Shown: positions 1-8,239, counted from the stretch's first letter. The stretch: DNA of 34,223 bases from CAYUCJ01 sp049282265 (GCA_049282265.1 JBAPTR010000233.1:1-34223); one strand, 5' to 3'. Translations and numbers: made by a program. The notes: a model not told the origin generated them from the sequence alone.

Positions 1-2285
1 GAATTGACAAGACCCTCTATATATTCGGCGATCGCTACTGGAAACGGGGGGCGGGGGGGCCCGTTGGAACAACTGAGCCGGAACCCGTCACGGTCATGGA
101 ACTCTCCTATGAAAACGCATTTGGCGGTCCCGGTTTTCCTCTTAATCCCTCAGGCAAGGGAATGGAACCCATACCCACTAAAAATGGAAAGGATCTCGTG
201 CCGCTGCCCAATGTTGAAGATCCGAAAGGGCTGGTAACCTCCCCCAAAGACAGGCCCGAGCCTGTGGGTTTCGCACCCATTGATATGACCTGGCCCCAGC
301 GGGCTGCAAAGGCTGGAACGTTTGATGAAAAATGGCTCAATGAGCGTTTCCCCGGCCTTGCCGAGGACCTGGACTGGACCTATTATAATACGACCCCTGC
401 TGACCAGCAGATACAAGGTTTTTTCACCGGAGACGAGTCTTTTGAGATCGAGGGGATGCATCCGGAAAAACAGCTCCTGACCGGAAATCTTCCTGGGATC
501 CGCTCGCGCTGCTTTATCAATCAGGATATTGAAGGCGAACGGATCTTCAAGGAAATCGAGCTGCACCCCGATACGGTGTGGCTTTTCCCCCATGCTGAAA
601 GAGGAATTGTTACCTGCCGTGGATCCATTGAAACGGCAACAGACGATGCTGAAGACATTACCCACCTGCTCGCCGCCTATGAACGCCTGTCAGATGAGAA
701 AAAATCCCCGGACCATTATCAGGAGGCCCTTCTAAAGAGACTGGACAAGGAAAAAGGCTACCTTTTCTCCTTGAATGAAAAAGACCTCATACCACTCGGT
801 GAAAAATCCGGCCTGGCTGAAATACTGGATGATGATGAGGCCAGGCTTCTTGTGGGAGAAAAATTGCTGGCAGGCAATATGAAAAAAAGGGGCGAGCTGG
901 AAAAGGAAAAAATCAAGGCCCGGTTGGAGGATGCCGGCGTTAATCCGGAATCTTGCGATCCCGACCGCTCTGAAACCCCGGAAATGGACCTGGACAATAT
1001 GGAAAACCTGGCTGAATTTATCGAAAAGAGTCAGGCCCAGGCGAAAGAAAAGGTCAGGAATGTCTTGGCAGAACAAGGATTTGATTACGACCAACTGGTG
1101 AAAGACGCTCAAGAAAAGCCTGCCCCGCGTCTCCGGTTCTCAGCAGAGGAAACCATCGCACAGTTAAAGAACTCAGGCACACTTAGCCCTGAAATGGAAA
1201 AGCAGATTTACCTGGCGGAAAAGATGGTCAATAAGGCCTACCGGGACTACGGCCACTATTTCCCCCCGGCGCTCCTTTCCCCTGAAGAAGACCTGGCACG
1301 AATGAAAAAAGAACTCCTCGCCGGATACCAGGAAGGAGAGAGCCTTTCGGGCAGGGATTTTACAGGAGTTGATCTTTCTAACCTGGACCTCACCGGAATC
1401 GACCTCCACGGAGCTTTCCTGGAAAGAGCGAACCTTTCCGGTGCAAATCTTGAAAACGCCGACCTGAGCGACTGTGTTCTGGTTCGAGCCAATCTTTCCG
1501 GCGCCACCCTTGCTTCAACAAGAATGACCTCAGCGGGGCTTGGGGAGGCTGATCTTTCCGGTGCCGACCTCCGAAATGCCGATCTTGCCGGGGCGACACT
1601 GGTCAAAGCAACGCTTACCCGTGCGGACCTCAGCAACGCAAACCTCGCGGAAGCGGATTTTTCCGAGGCGGCCCTTACTGAAGCCACCATGACAGAAGCG
1701 GTCATGAACAAATGTCGGTTTATGGAAAGCGATCTTACCGGTGCCGCGCTTGGTGCGGCCGATCTCAGCGAGTCTTTTTTCCTGAACACCTCTCTCAGGA
1801 ACTGCGATTTTTCAAGCGCCAATCTCTCCTCGGCCATACTCGTAGGGGTAACAGCAGACAAGGCCCTCTTCAGGGAAGCTGAGTTAACCAACATTCGCAC
1901 ACTGGGCGGATCGTCTTTCCGGGAGGCGAATTTTGCAGATGCAAGACTTATTCAAGCCAACCTGAGAGGCTCGGATCTGGCAAAATGCAATTTTGAAAGG
2001 GCTGATATTTCAGAATCTGATTTCAGCGAGTGTGATTTGAATGAGGGCAATTTCTATCAAACGACCGGGAAGGGAGCCCAGTTTGTAAAAGCCAACCTTT
2101 CCAATGCACGGATGGTTGCCATCAATCTGTTCGGGGGGTCTTTGCAAAAGGCTCGCCTGGACAACACCGACCTGCGGGGAGCCAACCTCTGCATGGTGGA
2201 CTTCATGAAAGTGAAATTCAAAAACACGAATATCGGAGAGGCCAATCTTGCCAAGACCTTCATACACAGGTGGATCTCCAAATGA
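1..2285 (+). CDS. DUF2169 / pentapeptide-repeat T6SS accessory protein (5' truncated)
   Basis: The reading frame is open to the left edge: codons from base 3 read into TLYIFGDRYW, a typical DUF2169 segment, so the ATG at 96 is internal and the true start lies outside the window. DUF2169 features continue with MELSYENAFGG, a PNVEDP motif, GFAPIDMTWPQR and NTTPADQQIQGFF (to about base 560). A charged, probably helical region follows (about 600-1300). From about 1350 to the end there are tandem A(D/N)LSG-type pentapeptide repeats, predicted to form a right-handed quadrilateral beta-helix. DUF2169 proteins are T6SS accessory factors that accompany PAAR-like and VgrG spike proteins; a role in effector or spike loading is inferred from that family. 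The stop overlaps the next start (ATGA). The G-rich run at 46-59 does not break the DUF2169 reading frame, so it is probably not an indel. Confidence 0.9.
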   Translation, partial: IDKTLYIFGDRYWKRGAGGPVGTTEPEPVTVMELSYENAFGGPGFPLNPSGKGMEPIPTKNGKDLVPLPNVEDPKGLVTSPKDRPEPVGFAPIDMTWPQRAAKAGTFDEKWLNERFPGLAEDLDWTYYNTTPADQQIQGFFTGDESFEIEGMHPEKQLLTGNLPGIRSRCFINQDIEGERIFKEIELHPDTVWLFPHAERGIVTCRGSIETATDDAEDITHLLAAYERLSDEKKSPDHYQEALLKRLDKEKGYLFSLNEKDLIPLGEKSGLAEILDDDEARLLVGEKLLAGNMKKRGELEKEKIKARLEDAGVNPESCDPDRSETPEMDLDNMENLAEFIEKSQAQAKEKVRNVLAEQGFDYDQLVKDAQEKPAPRLRFSAEETIAQLKNSGTLSPEMEKQIYLAEKMVNKAYRDYGHYFPPALLSPEEDLARMKKELLAGYQEGESLSGRDFTGVDLSNLDLTGIDLHGAFLERANLSGANLENADLSDCVLVRANLSGATLASTRMTSAGLGEADLSGADLRNADLAGATLVKATLTRADLSNANLAEADFSEAALTEATMTEAVMNKCRFMESDLTGAALGAADLSESFFLNTSLRNCDFSSANLSSAILVGVTADKALFREAELTNIRTLGGSSFREANFADARLIQANLRGSDLAKCNFERADISESDFSECDLNEGNFYQTTGKGAQFVKANLSNARMVAINLFGGSLQKARLDNTDLRGANLCMVDFMKVKFKNTNIGEANLAKTFIHRWISK

Positions 2286-3403
2286 GCCCGGACGGTATAT
2301 TCAACAATATTCATGAACAAACTGAAGCCGAATCGCGCCCCCGCCGGCTGTCAAAAGAACAAATAGAAGGCCTTATCAGCCGCGGGGAGGTCATTTCAAA
2401 CGTGGATTGTTCGGCCATGGATCTTTCCGGTATAAATATGAGCGGCGGCATATTTGAAGGGGCTGATTTTAAGAACGCCAATCTGTCGGGGACACGGCTC
2501 AATGAATCCATTTTCCTGAAATCAGACTTCAGCAGCGCAGACCTGACCGGCACAAATATGCACCTGGCCGTTTTCAACGAATGCCGATTCAAGGGAGCAG
2601 TCCTGAAAAAGGCGAACTTCGCCGTGGCAAAATTTGTCGATGCCGATTTTTCTTCCGCTGATTTGAGCGCCGCCGACCTGACGCTCTCCTCCTTTGTCCA
2701 ATCTGATTTAAGTGGTGCTAATTTGTCTCATGCAGAGTTGAGCCGCGCTGCTTTCCTGGAATCCGTTCTAACCAACGCCGATCTCACCAGTGCCAATTGC
2801 GAGCAGACCATGATGGTGGGAGTTGATTTCACCAGTATCACTCTCAACCAAACGATATTTCATCAAATGTTACTCTTCAAATCCTGTTTTGCACAGATGG
2901 ACCTGCATGCTATGGACTTTTCCATGAGCCAATTTAACGGCTCTGATTTGACCGGCACGAATTTATCCAATGCGATTCTTACCCAGGCGGGCTTTATGGA
3001 GGCGGATTTATCCGGGGCCAATCTTGAAAATATACAAGCACCTATGGCCCTTTTCGTGAAAGCAAAGATGGTTGAAGCGAAGCTCAAGGGGGCCATTCTG
3101 AAGCAATCTGTTTTCCAGGAGGCTGACTTGACTTCGGCTGATCTCAGCGGGGTGGATATGGAAGCGTGTGCCTGTAAAAAGGCGCTCTGCAGAGGGACGA
3201 AATTCAGCAAGGCCAATCTGACCGATTGTGATTTTTCCCATGCAGATCTCTCCGGTGCAGATATGACGCTCACCAATCTTTTTAGGGCAAGATTTCACCA
3301 GATCATTGATGAGCATACCAATTGGACCGGTGCAAACAGGGACGCCGCCTTTGGTACGGACCCGGAACTGGCTGCAGCGGAACAATGGCAACCGGCCCTA
3401 TGA
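2282..3403 (+). CDS. Pentapeptide-repeat protein
   Basis: This 373-residue protein is almost entirely pentapeptide repeats. A short polar N-terminus of about 45 residues is followed by repeats with the pattern A(D/N)LSxA from about base 2410 to 3290. It has no signal peptide or membrane segment. The start is placed at the ATG at 2282 because it overlaps the upstream stop as ATGA and has AGGTGG eight bases before it; a GTG at 2270 is in frame but would put that sequence inside the gene. It is translationally coupled to the DUF2169/pentapeptide gene and resembles that protein's C-terminus, so the two may have arisen by duplication or may pack together. In T6SS loci such proteins are accessory to spike or effector genes; the exact role is unknown. 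Confidence 0.88.
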   Translation: MSPDGIFNNIHEQTEAESRPRRLSKEQIEGLISRGEVISNVDCSAMDLSGINMSGGIFEGADFKNANLSGTRLNESIFLKSDFSSADLTGTNMHLAVFNECRFKGAVLKKANFAVAKFVDADFSSADLSAADLTLSSFVQSDLSGANLSHAELSRAAFLESVLTNADLTSANCEQTMMVGVDFTSITLNQTIFHQMLLFKSCFAQMDLHAMDFSMSQFNGSDLTGTNLSNAILTQAGFMEADLSGANLENIQAPMALFVKAKMVEAKLKGAILKQSVFQEADLTSADLSGVDMEACACKKALCRGTKFSKANLTDCDFSHADLSGADMTLTNLFRARFHQIIDEHTNWTGANRDAAFGTDPELAAAEQWQPAL

Positions 3404-3771
3404 TGTGAGTTACTTGGCGTTTGATGGCTTTGTAAAAAGCTGGTTTATCCAACAAGCGGCAGCCTGTAAGCAATGAAGCAGAGGAGAACCTGGCGCTCTT
3501 TTTCAGACCCTTTCTAAACACTCCGAAGGGTATGGACGCCCATTTGGGGTTTAAGGGCAGCAATTAGAGCGCACCAGTGCTTCTGGAGGCGTAAACCCCA
3601 AATAGACGTCCATGTCGGAGCCCCGTGCCAAGTGCACTATGAGAAAGTGTCCGAAAAAGACCCTCAGGCTCTCCTCCTGAGCTCCGGTGAATAGGGCGAC
3701 TTCGTTGAATGTCATCACCTTGCCCATGGACGGATTTTTTGCGATTCCATCAACGTTTAAGGGAGAGAGAA
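3404..3771. other. Intergenic region with a long palindromic element
   Basis: This 368-bp gap separates the pentapeptide gene from the DUF3540 gene. Its centre (about 3497-3660) is a large imperfect palindrome, listed separately. The left flank (3404-3496) shows nothing recognisable. The right flank (3661-3771) ends in the ribosome binding site GGGAGAGAG just before the ATG at 3772. I see no convincing promoter. Small reading frames cross it on the minus strand, but they look like by-products of the palindrome. Confidence 0.7.
3497..3660. repeat. Imperfect palindromic element C (about 160 bp)
   Basis: Two arms pair around a centre at about 3573. The best stretches are ATTTGGGGTTT (3542-3552) with AAACCCCAAAT (3593-3603), and ATGGACG (3532-3538) with CGTCCAT (3607-3613). 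Outer parts pair less exactly: CTTTTTC (3498-3504) with GAAAAAG (3653-3659), and a CTTTCTAAACAC-like block with GAGAAAGTGTCC. The centre contains GCACCAGTGC (3571-3580). A related copy of the left arm occurs at 17371-17410. It looks like a non-coding repeat family that could fold as a long hairpin; its function is unknown. Confidence 0.75.
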
Positions 3772-4422
3772 ATGGAAAACCTGGCAAGACGGTTTCAGGA
3801 ACATACAATGGTTCAGGATCTGGGCATTATTACAAAGATCGATAGTAAAATCTATACGGTGGAGACCCGTTCCTGCACGTACGAGGCCCAACAGGCCGTT
3901 AGCTGTTTAACAACCCCCCAAGAGAACGACAAGGTGCTCCTAATAGGGAATTCATCGGATGGTTTCTATGTTTTGGCGGTTCTCGAACGCGAAGAAGGTG
4001 AGAAACAGACCCTTTCATTTCAGGGGGATGTGGACTTCAATGTGAAGGACGGTCGTTTGTCAATAGCCTCCAAGGAAGGGATGGGATTGACTTCGGAAAG
4101 GGATATCAATTTTGCCTCTTCTGAATTAAACGTCCATTCCTTGAAAAGTGAAGTGCACATTCACCATCTCATCTTTAGCGGTGGTTTCTGGATGGGACAG
4201 GTGGAGAAAATCAGGTTGATAGTCACTGTTTTCGATTCCTTGATTGAGCGTTTGACGCAAAGGATAAATCGGTCCTATCGCACGGTTGAAGAAATTGACC
4301 GTTTACGGGCCGGTCGACTGGACTATCTCGTAGACAAACTCCTCTCTTTGAGGGGAAAATATTCCATGTTGACGGCCAAAGAAGACGTGAAAATCGACGC
4401 AGAACGTATTCACATGGGTTAA
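3772..4422 (+). CDS. DUF3540 family T6SS-associated protein
   Basis: This 216-residue cytoplasmic protein has no signal or membrane segment. Residues about 13-75 look like a small beta-barrel domain (TKIDSKIYTVETRS, then DKVLLIGNSSDGFYVLAVLE). Residues about 80-130 are repetitive beta-strands (DVDFNVKDGRLSIAS, ERDINFASSELNV), residues 145-195 are helical, and the end reads TAKEDVKIDAERIHMG. The ending resembles C-terminal strands of phage gpV/gp5-like spike proteins. DUF3540 genes are known next to DUF2169 and DUF4150 genes in T6SS loci. The start at 3772 has GGGAGAGAG just upstream; an in-frame ATG at 3709 lacks one. It is followed 21 bp later by the PAAR-like gene. A spike-adaptor role is inference. 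Confidence 0.85.
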   Translation: MENLARRFQEHTMVQDLGIITKIDSKIYTVETRSCTYEAQQAVSCLTTPQENDKVLLIGNSSDGFYVLAVLEREEGEKQTLSFQGDVDFNVKDGRLSIASKEGMGLTSERDINFASSELNVHSLKSEVHIHHLIFSGGFWMGQVEKIRLIVTVFDSLIERLTQRINRSYRTVEEIDRLRAGRLDYLVDKLLSLRGKYSMLTAKEDVKIDAERIHMG

Positions 4423-4443
4423 GCCCGGACTAGGAGGATACTG

Positions 4444-4845
4444 ATGTTCGCCAATACGCAGATGATGGGAACAGATATGGGCTTTCCTGATGTATGTCTA
4501 ACACCTGCACCGCCTTCGCCGGCACCGGTTCCGATACCGTATCCCAACATTGCCATGGGACCTACGGCCATTCCCGGCCAGGTTAAGGTCCTTATTATGT
4601 GTATGCCTGTCCACAATATGGCGACAACCATACCCATGACAAACGGTGATAATGTGGGAGTCGCCATGGGGGTGGCCTCGGGGACGGTCATGGGGCCATC
4701 AAGGCATCTGACCGCAGCTTTTACGGTGCTTGTCGGTGGGACCCCGGCAACAAGGATGACCAGTGTCTCGCTCCAGAATTCAACCAACTGCCCGGGTGTA
4801 AGGCTCGTACCCAGCCAGCCAAAAGTCCTGTTGCTGGCTCCGTGA
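4444..4845 (+). CDS. DUF4150 (PAAR-like) T6SS spike-tip protein
   Basis: This 133-residue protein matches the DUF4150 / Tox-PAAR-like family. It has a proline-rich N-terminal stretch (CLTPAPPSPAPVPIPYPN), the glycine/valine-rich GDNVGVAMGVASGTVMG, VLVGGTPATRM, and the closing LQNSTNCPGVRLVPSQPKVL. Proteins of this family are thought to cap the VgrG spike and carry or recruit effectors. No toxin domain is fused to it, so any cargo must bind non-covalently or be encoded elsewhere. A strong AGGAGG lies upstream of the ATG. The stop overlaps a GTG start of the methyltransferase gene (GTGA), suggesting coupled expression. Confidence 0.92.
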   Translation: MFANTQMMGTDMGFPDVCLTPAPPSPAPVPIPYPNIAMGPTAIPGQVKVLIMCMPVHNMATTIPMTNGDNVGVAMGVASGTVMGPSRHLTAAFTVLVGGTPATRMTSVSLQNSTNCPGVRLVPSQPKVLLLAP

Positions 4846-6467
4846 CATCCGGGAGGTTTTTCCACAAAACAGCCATGGTATCCGTAAAACCCAAAGAAGC
4901 CACGTACAGCTACGATCTGGTTCCCTACGAGAGTCACAGTTATCCGCAATCCCACCCCGACCATCTTGCCACCCTGGGGCGCCTTTTCGGCCTGGAGCCT
5001 TCCCCGGCGAACCATTGTCGCGTGCTCGAACTGGGATGCGCAAGCGGCGGCAACCTGATCCCCATGGCCTATCGTTTTCCGGAGAGTACATTCGTAGGGC
5101 TTGATCTCTCCATCAGGGAACTGGAGATCGGGCGAAAAATGATTCAGGACCTGGGCTTGAAAAATATCATTCTCAACCACCTGGACATTGTGGATGTTCA
5201 TGATTCACTTGGCAAGTTCGACTATATCGTTGCCCACGGTATCTATTCATGGGTGCCGGACACGGTCCAAGATAAAATCCTCTCGATCTGCAAGAAGAAT
5301 CTCACCCCGATCGGGATAGCCTACATCAGCTATAACACTTACCCGGGATGGCACATGCGCGGAATGATCCGCCACATGATGCTTTACCATACCAGTCAAT
5401 TCCAAGACGTGAATGAGAAGATTCGAGAGGCAAGGGCGCTTATGGATTTCCTGGCAAACTCCATTCCGGGTGAAAAGGATCATTTCGCTTTGCTCTTGGA
5501 AAACGAACTGGGACTCATAAAACGTTCAGAAGACTCCTACATCTTTCACGAACACCTGGAGGAAAAGAACTCTCCCGTCTATTTTCACCAGTTTGTCGAA
5601 CGTGCCGAAAAACAGGGGCTCCAGTACCTTGCGGAAGCGGAGTTCTCATCCATGCTTACCAGCGGTTTCCCCAAGGAAGTCGGAGAGACGCTGGAAGGTA
5701 TCAGCAAGGATCTCATTGCCGCCGAGCAATATATGGATTTTCTCCGAAATCGCCTTTTTCGCCAGACAATCCTTTGTCACAGTGAGCTATCGTTGGAGCG
5801 TACCCTTTTGGCGCAAAATTTGGGGAGTCTTCTTATTGCATCAAGGGCAACCCCAGAAAGCGACCCCCCTGATTTTGCACCGGGTGTAAAGCAGACATTC
5901 AAAACCGAAACGGGTGCGTGGACGAAAAGCGACTTCCCGGTCACAAAGGCTGCGCTTGCCGTACTTCGAAACGCCTGGCCAAGGGCTATGACGCTGGACA
6001 CATTGATGAAGGACACAGAACAGCTCTTACATGAGAAGCTGCCTACGTTCAAACTGAATCCCACCGAAGGCAAAGAATCCCTGGGAGAAGACATCCTCCA
6101 TTGCTTTGCAGGAAACGTGGTTGAACTTCATACCTGCCAGGCGGATTTTGTGACGGAAGTGAGTGAAAATCCAATGACCAGCCCACTGGCTGCGTATCAG
6201 GCCAACCATAATTTGCCGATCGTGAATCAACGACACGAATCCATTGAGGTTGATCCGCTTTCAAAAGAGTTTCTCAAGGCCATGAACGGGACCAGAGACA
6301 TGAAGTCGCTGCTCACCTATCTCACACGACAAGGGGTTGCCGGTGCCTTCACATTGAAAAGGAACGGTAGTCCTGTTTCAGGGGAAGAAAATATCCTTCA
6401 TGCCTTGGAGGCCAGCATAGGCGAGCTGGTTCAGAATCTGGCTAACCTGTCTTTGCTCATCAGATAG
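4842..6467 (+). CDS. SAM-dependent methyltransferase with regulatory domain (protein-lysine-methyltransferase-like)
   Basis: This is a class I SAM methyltransferase of about 541 residues. Motif I is VLELGCASGGNLIP (residues 61-74), the acidic ribose-binding turn is GLDLS (86-90), and FDYIVAHGIYSWV (126-138) is the motif IV region. The middle (about 210-310) resembles the methyltransferase regulatory domain (PF10119), and the C-terminal 200 residues look winged-helix-like. This order resembles rickettsial OmpB lysine methyltransferases (PKMT1/2), so methylation of protein lysines is a reasonable but unproven guess. The start is ambiguous: GTG at 4842 overlaps the PAAR-like stop, while ATG at 4875 (MVSVKPKEA) matches where homology should begin but sits 18 bp after GGGAGG. 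Linkage to the spike-tip gene suggests a substrate or effector role in T6SS. Confidence 0.85.
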   Translation: MTSGRFFHKTAMVSVKPKEATYSYDLVPYESHSYPQSHPDHLATLGRLFGLEPSPANHCRVLELGCASGGNLIPMAYRFPESTFVGLDLSIRELEIGRKMIQDLGLKNIILNHLDIVDVHDSLGKFDYIVAHGIYSWVPDTVQDKILSICKKNLTPIGIAYISYNTYPGWHMRGMIRHMMLYHTSQFQDVNEKIREARALMDFLANSIPGEKDHFALLLENELGLIKRSEDSYIFHEHLEEKNSPVYFHQFVERAEKQGLQYLAEAEFSSMLTSGFPKEVGETLEGISKDLIAAEQYMDFLRNRLFRQTILCHSELSLERTLLAQNLGSLLIASRATPESDPPDFAPGVKQTFKTETGAWTKSDFPVTKAALAVLRNAWPRAMTLDTLMKDTEQLLHEKLPTFKLNPTEGKESLGEDILHCFAGNVVELHTCQADFVTEVSENPMTSPLAAYQANHNLPIVNQRHESIEVDPLSKEFLKAMNGTRDMKSLLTYLTRQGVAGAFTLKRNGSPVSGEENILHALEASIGELVQNLANLSLLIR

Positions 6468-6504
6468 AGATCCAGATCCCATATGTTTCGGGGAGCAGCC
6501 CCTA

Positions 6505-7065
6505 TTAGAGGCTATTTAGGATTTCCTGGCGCTTTCTTTTGTACTCGTCTTCATTAATTAAGCCTTTTTTCTTCAACTTATCTAACTCCTCAAGGCGTTG
6601 AGAAGAATTCTTCGGCCCTACAGATGCCGGAACGGGAGATGAGACGAGGGCGATCTGATCGTGGTGGGCGGGATCATACTTGACTTTCAGTTTGGCCCCC
6701 GGTTGAAAGAGAAACGCATGGGACTGGGAAATCATTTTCGTCGTTTTTACCTGAAAAGCCTGTCCATTCGCCGGCATGACATCCAGGACCAAAATGAGCT
6801 GGGTATACCTTTTCGTCGTGAAACCTGCATCGTGAACCTCCAGGATGGTTGCTTCCGCGTCCTGCCCGGTAGCATTCAGGCTTTCTTCATCTGCACTGGC
6901 TTGTTTAGCTTTTTTAAAGGTTTCCATGGTGGTATTCACAACGCCCCTTGTCTGTGCAGGTTTGATAACCTTCTTGTATACGAAAAAGTAGACGCCCAGG
7001 CACACTACTATGCCGATCAAAATACTCACTACTATGCCAATGGTCACGAAATGAGATAATTTCAT
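6505..7065 (-). CDS. SHOCT-domain membrane protein
   Basis: This 186-residue protein has one N-terminal membrane helix (residues 7-30) and a central beta-rich region (about 66-142) with the PGAKLKVKYDPAHHDQIAL signature seen in many short bacterial membrane-anchored SHOCT proteins. It ends in a C-terminal SHOCT motif (RLEELDKLKKKGLINEDEY, about 157-175). SHOCT modules are short helical interaction motifs that may aid oligomerisation. The start at 7065 is supported by AAGGAGATGCCTC directly upstream. It is transcribed alone, convergent with the methyltransferase gene and divergent from the gene at 7421. The specific function is unknown. Confidence 0.8.
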   Translation of the reverse strand: MKLSHFVTIGIVVSILIGIVVCLGVYFFVYKKVIKPAQTRGVVNTTMETFKKAKQASADEESLNATGQDAEATILEVHDAGFTTKRYTQLILVLDVMPANGQAFQVKTTKMISQSHAFLFQPGAKLKVKYDPAHHDQIALVSSPVPASVGPKNSSQRLEELDKLKKKGLINEDEYKRKRQEILNSL

Positions 7066-7224
7066 GAGGCATCTCCTTCTGTACGCATGTGGGGGAAAAG
7101 GTTAACTGCCAAGCCCCGCTGAAGACGGAAACAAAAGCTAACGGTACCATTTTTACTATACTTGTTGAAGAAAAGTCAAATGGGATCAACCCAAGAAAGG
7201 CGGAAGTCTGCCGCAAGTATCCGG

Positions 7225-7254
7225 TTGACGGAATCCGGCCGTTAATGATAAATG
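7225..7254 (+). promoter_or_regulatory. Possible sigma70-type promoter
   Basis: TTGACG at 7225-7230 is followed, 17-18 bases later, by ATAAAT/TAAATG (7248-7254). This fits a moderate housekeeping promoter reading toward the gene at 7421 and leaves a leader of about 160 bases. No transcription data support it. Confidence 0.3.
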
Positions 7255-7313
7255 TATTTCATCATTTCTTTTTAGTGTAACAGACCTTTCTATGTTTGAT
7301 TGTGTACTTCGAT

Positions 7314-7331
7314 GCAGACCTTGGTCTGCAA
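7314..7331. promoter_or_regulatory. Perfect 8-bp dyad, possible operator
   Basis: TGCAGACC and GGTCTGCA are perfect inverted repeats separated by TT. The site lies in the presumed leader of the gene at 7421, downstream of the candidate promoter. It could bind a dimeric regulator or form a small hairpin. There is no T-run after it, so it is not a standard terminator. Confidence 0.35.
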
Positions 7332-7420
7332 GAGAGAAAAGACAGACCCATCCGATCGCCGATGACCCGCGCATGGGATATGCGATCCCTGAAATCAAAA
7401 ACACGAAGGAGAGGGAATTC

Positions 7421-8194
7421 ATGAAAAATGTGTGGCTGAGTGCATTGACCACCTCTGAAGATGTCGTGAAAAAGCTCATGGGGCAGCTTAAGACCTACGG
7501 CCTTGAAGCCAACGGTCACTTCTGGGAGGACGACCTGGAAAAGATGGCGTGGATCAAACCCAGGGAGGAATTGCTGGAAGCGAATACGTCTCTGTGGGGG
7601 ATTCTCGGATCGGCTGAAAATTTCCAGGAACCCTCGGTACGGTATGGCCTGTCATTGCTCGCAATGACCCTGCAGGCCCAGAAAGGCCACGCGTTCCCCA
7701 TACTCGTCCTGTTGACGGAAGGCGCCCTGCAATTGGAAGGTTTGCCGACAGTTCTCAGGGATGCCCAGATCATGTCTTTGTCTGATCCGGGATTCGGGGC
7801 CAAGGTCGTGGCAAAGGTCCACAGCCCGCTCAAAACCACGCAACGGGAGTACCGGCTCGACGTGTACGGCAATGCCCAGATAGGGCAGTGGTTTGAGGTT
7901 GGTCCTGTTGAGGGCGCTTGGCCGGGAGCCATGTTCGGCGTATCAGAAGGAGATATTCTCTTCCACGCGGTCGGCCCTAAGGGCAGCCTGCCCAGCCAGT
8001 CCACCCTCAACTACCCCATGCAGGGACTCAAGATGACGCTTGGAGACAGGGAATTTACGGCGTGGGCAGTCAAGAATGAAATCAAGCCTGCTTCATCCTA
8101 TTTTGTAAAGGTTGAGGGGCACCCGGCAGCCATTCTCTTCGGGGCATTTTCTGATGAGGAACAGACCGACCTCTTTGTGGTGGATTTAAAATAA
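7421..8194 (+). CDS. Unrecognised protein, possible TIR-like N-terminal domain
   Basis: This is a 257-residue soluble protein. The start at 7421 is chosen because AAGGAGAGGG precedes it; an upstream in-frame ATG at 7292 gives a low-complexity extension without a binding site. The first 120 residues suggest an alternating alpha/beta fold: strand KNVWLSAL, helix VVKKLMGQLKTYG, strand LWGILGSAENF, helix YGLSLLAMTLQAQKG, strand FPILVLLTEG. That order resembles TIR-like domains, but the usual catalytic glutamate is not obvious. The rest (about 130-257) looks beta-rich (EYRLDVYGNAQIGQWFEVGP, SSYFVKVEGHPAAILFGAF). No family is firmly recognised. It lies between T6SS modules; it could be a T6SS-linked accessory or an immunity/sensor protein, and I cannot choose. 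Confidence 0.7.
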   Translation: MKNVWLSALTTSEDVVKKLMGQLKTYGLEANGHFWEDDLEKMAWIKPREELLEANTSLWGILGSAENFQEPSVRYGLSLLAMTLQAQKGHAFPILVLLTEGALQLEGLPTVLRDAQIMSLSDPGFGAKVVAKVHSPLKTTQREYRLDVYGNAQIGQWFEVGPVEGAWPGAMFGVSEGDILFHAVGPKGSLPSQSTLNYPMQGLKMTLGDREFTAWAVKNEIKPASSYFVKVEGHPAAILFGAFSDEEQTDLFVVDLK

Positions 8195-8239
8195 TTGACA
8201 AGATCTCTTCCCTATGATAGCAACTCTATGAAAACTAAG

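Larger units (their letters stand above)
7066..7420. other. Divergent intergenic region
   Basis: This 355-bp region separates the minus-strand SHOCT gene from the plus-strand gene at 7421 and should hold both promoters. It contains a possible sigma70-type promoter for the plus strand (7225-7254), a short dyad TGCAGACC-TT-GGTCTGCA (7314-7331) and the binding site AAGGAGAGGG before 7421. On the minus strand, TTGACT (7179-7174) with TAGTAA (7158-7153) is a poor promoter candidate because the spacing is 15. Open frames upstream of 7421 lack a good start signal. Confidence 0.5.

Noticed and set aside
1256..1900. Minus-strand frame of 214 codons rich in Arg/Ser/Ala
   Set aside because: It is the antisense image of the pentapeptide repeats; repetitive composition explains its length.
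96..2285. ATG at 96 as the start of the DUF2169 gene
   Set aside because: The frame continues to the left edge with DUF2169-like sequence (TLYIFGDRYW), so the ATG is internal.
3551..3808. 85-codon minus-strand frame in the gap before the DUF3540 gene
   Set aside because: It crosses palindrome C and runs into the DUF3540 start region, with no ribosome binding site or family resemblance.
4419..5201. Long minus-strand frame opposite the PAAR-like and methyltransferase genes
   Set aside because: It is antisense to two well-supported genes and its translation has no recognisable domain.
6490..6502. GGGG-AGCAG-CCCC hairpin between the methyltransferase and SHOCT genes as a terminator
   Set aside because: Only four pairs and no T-run on either strand.
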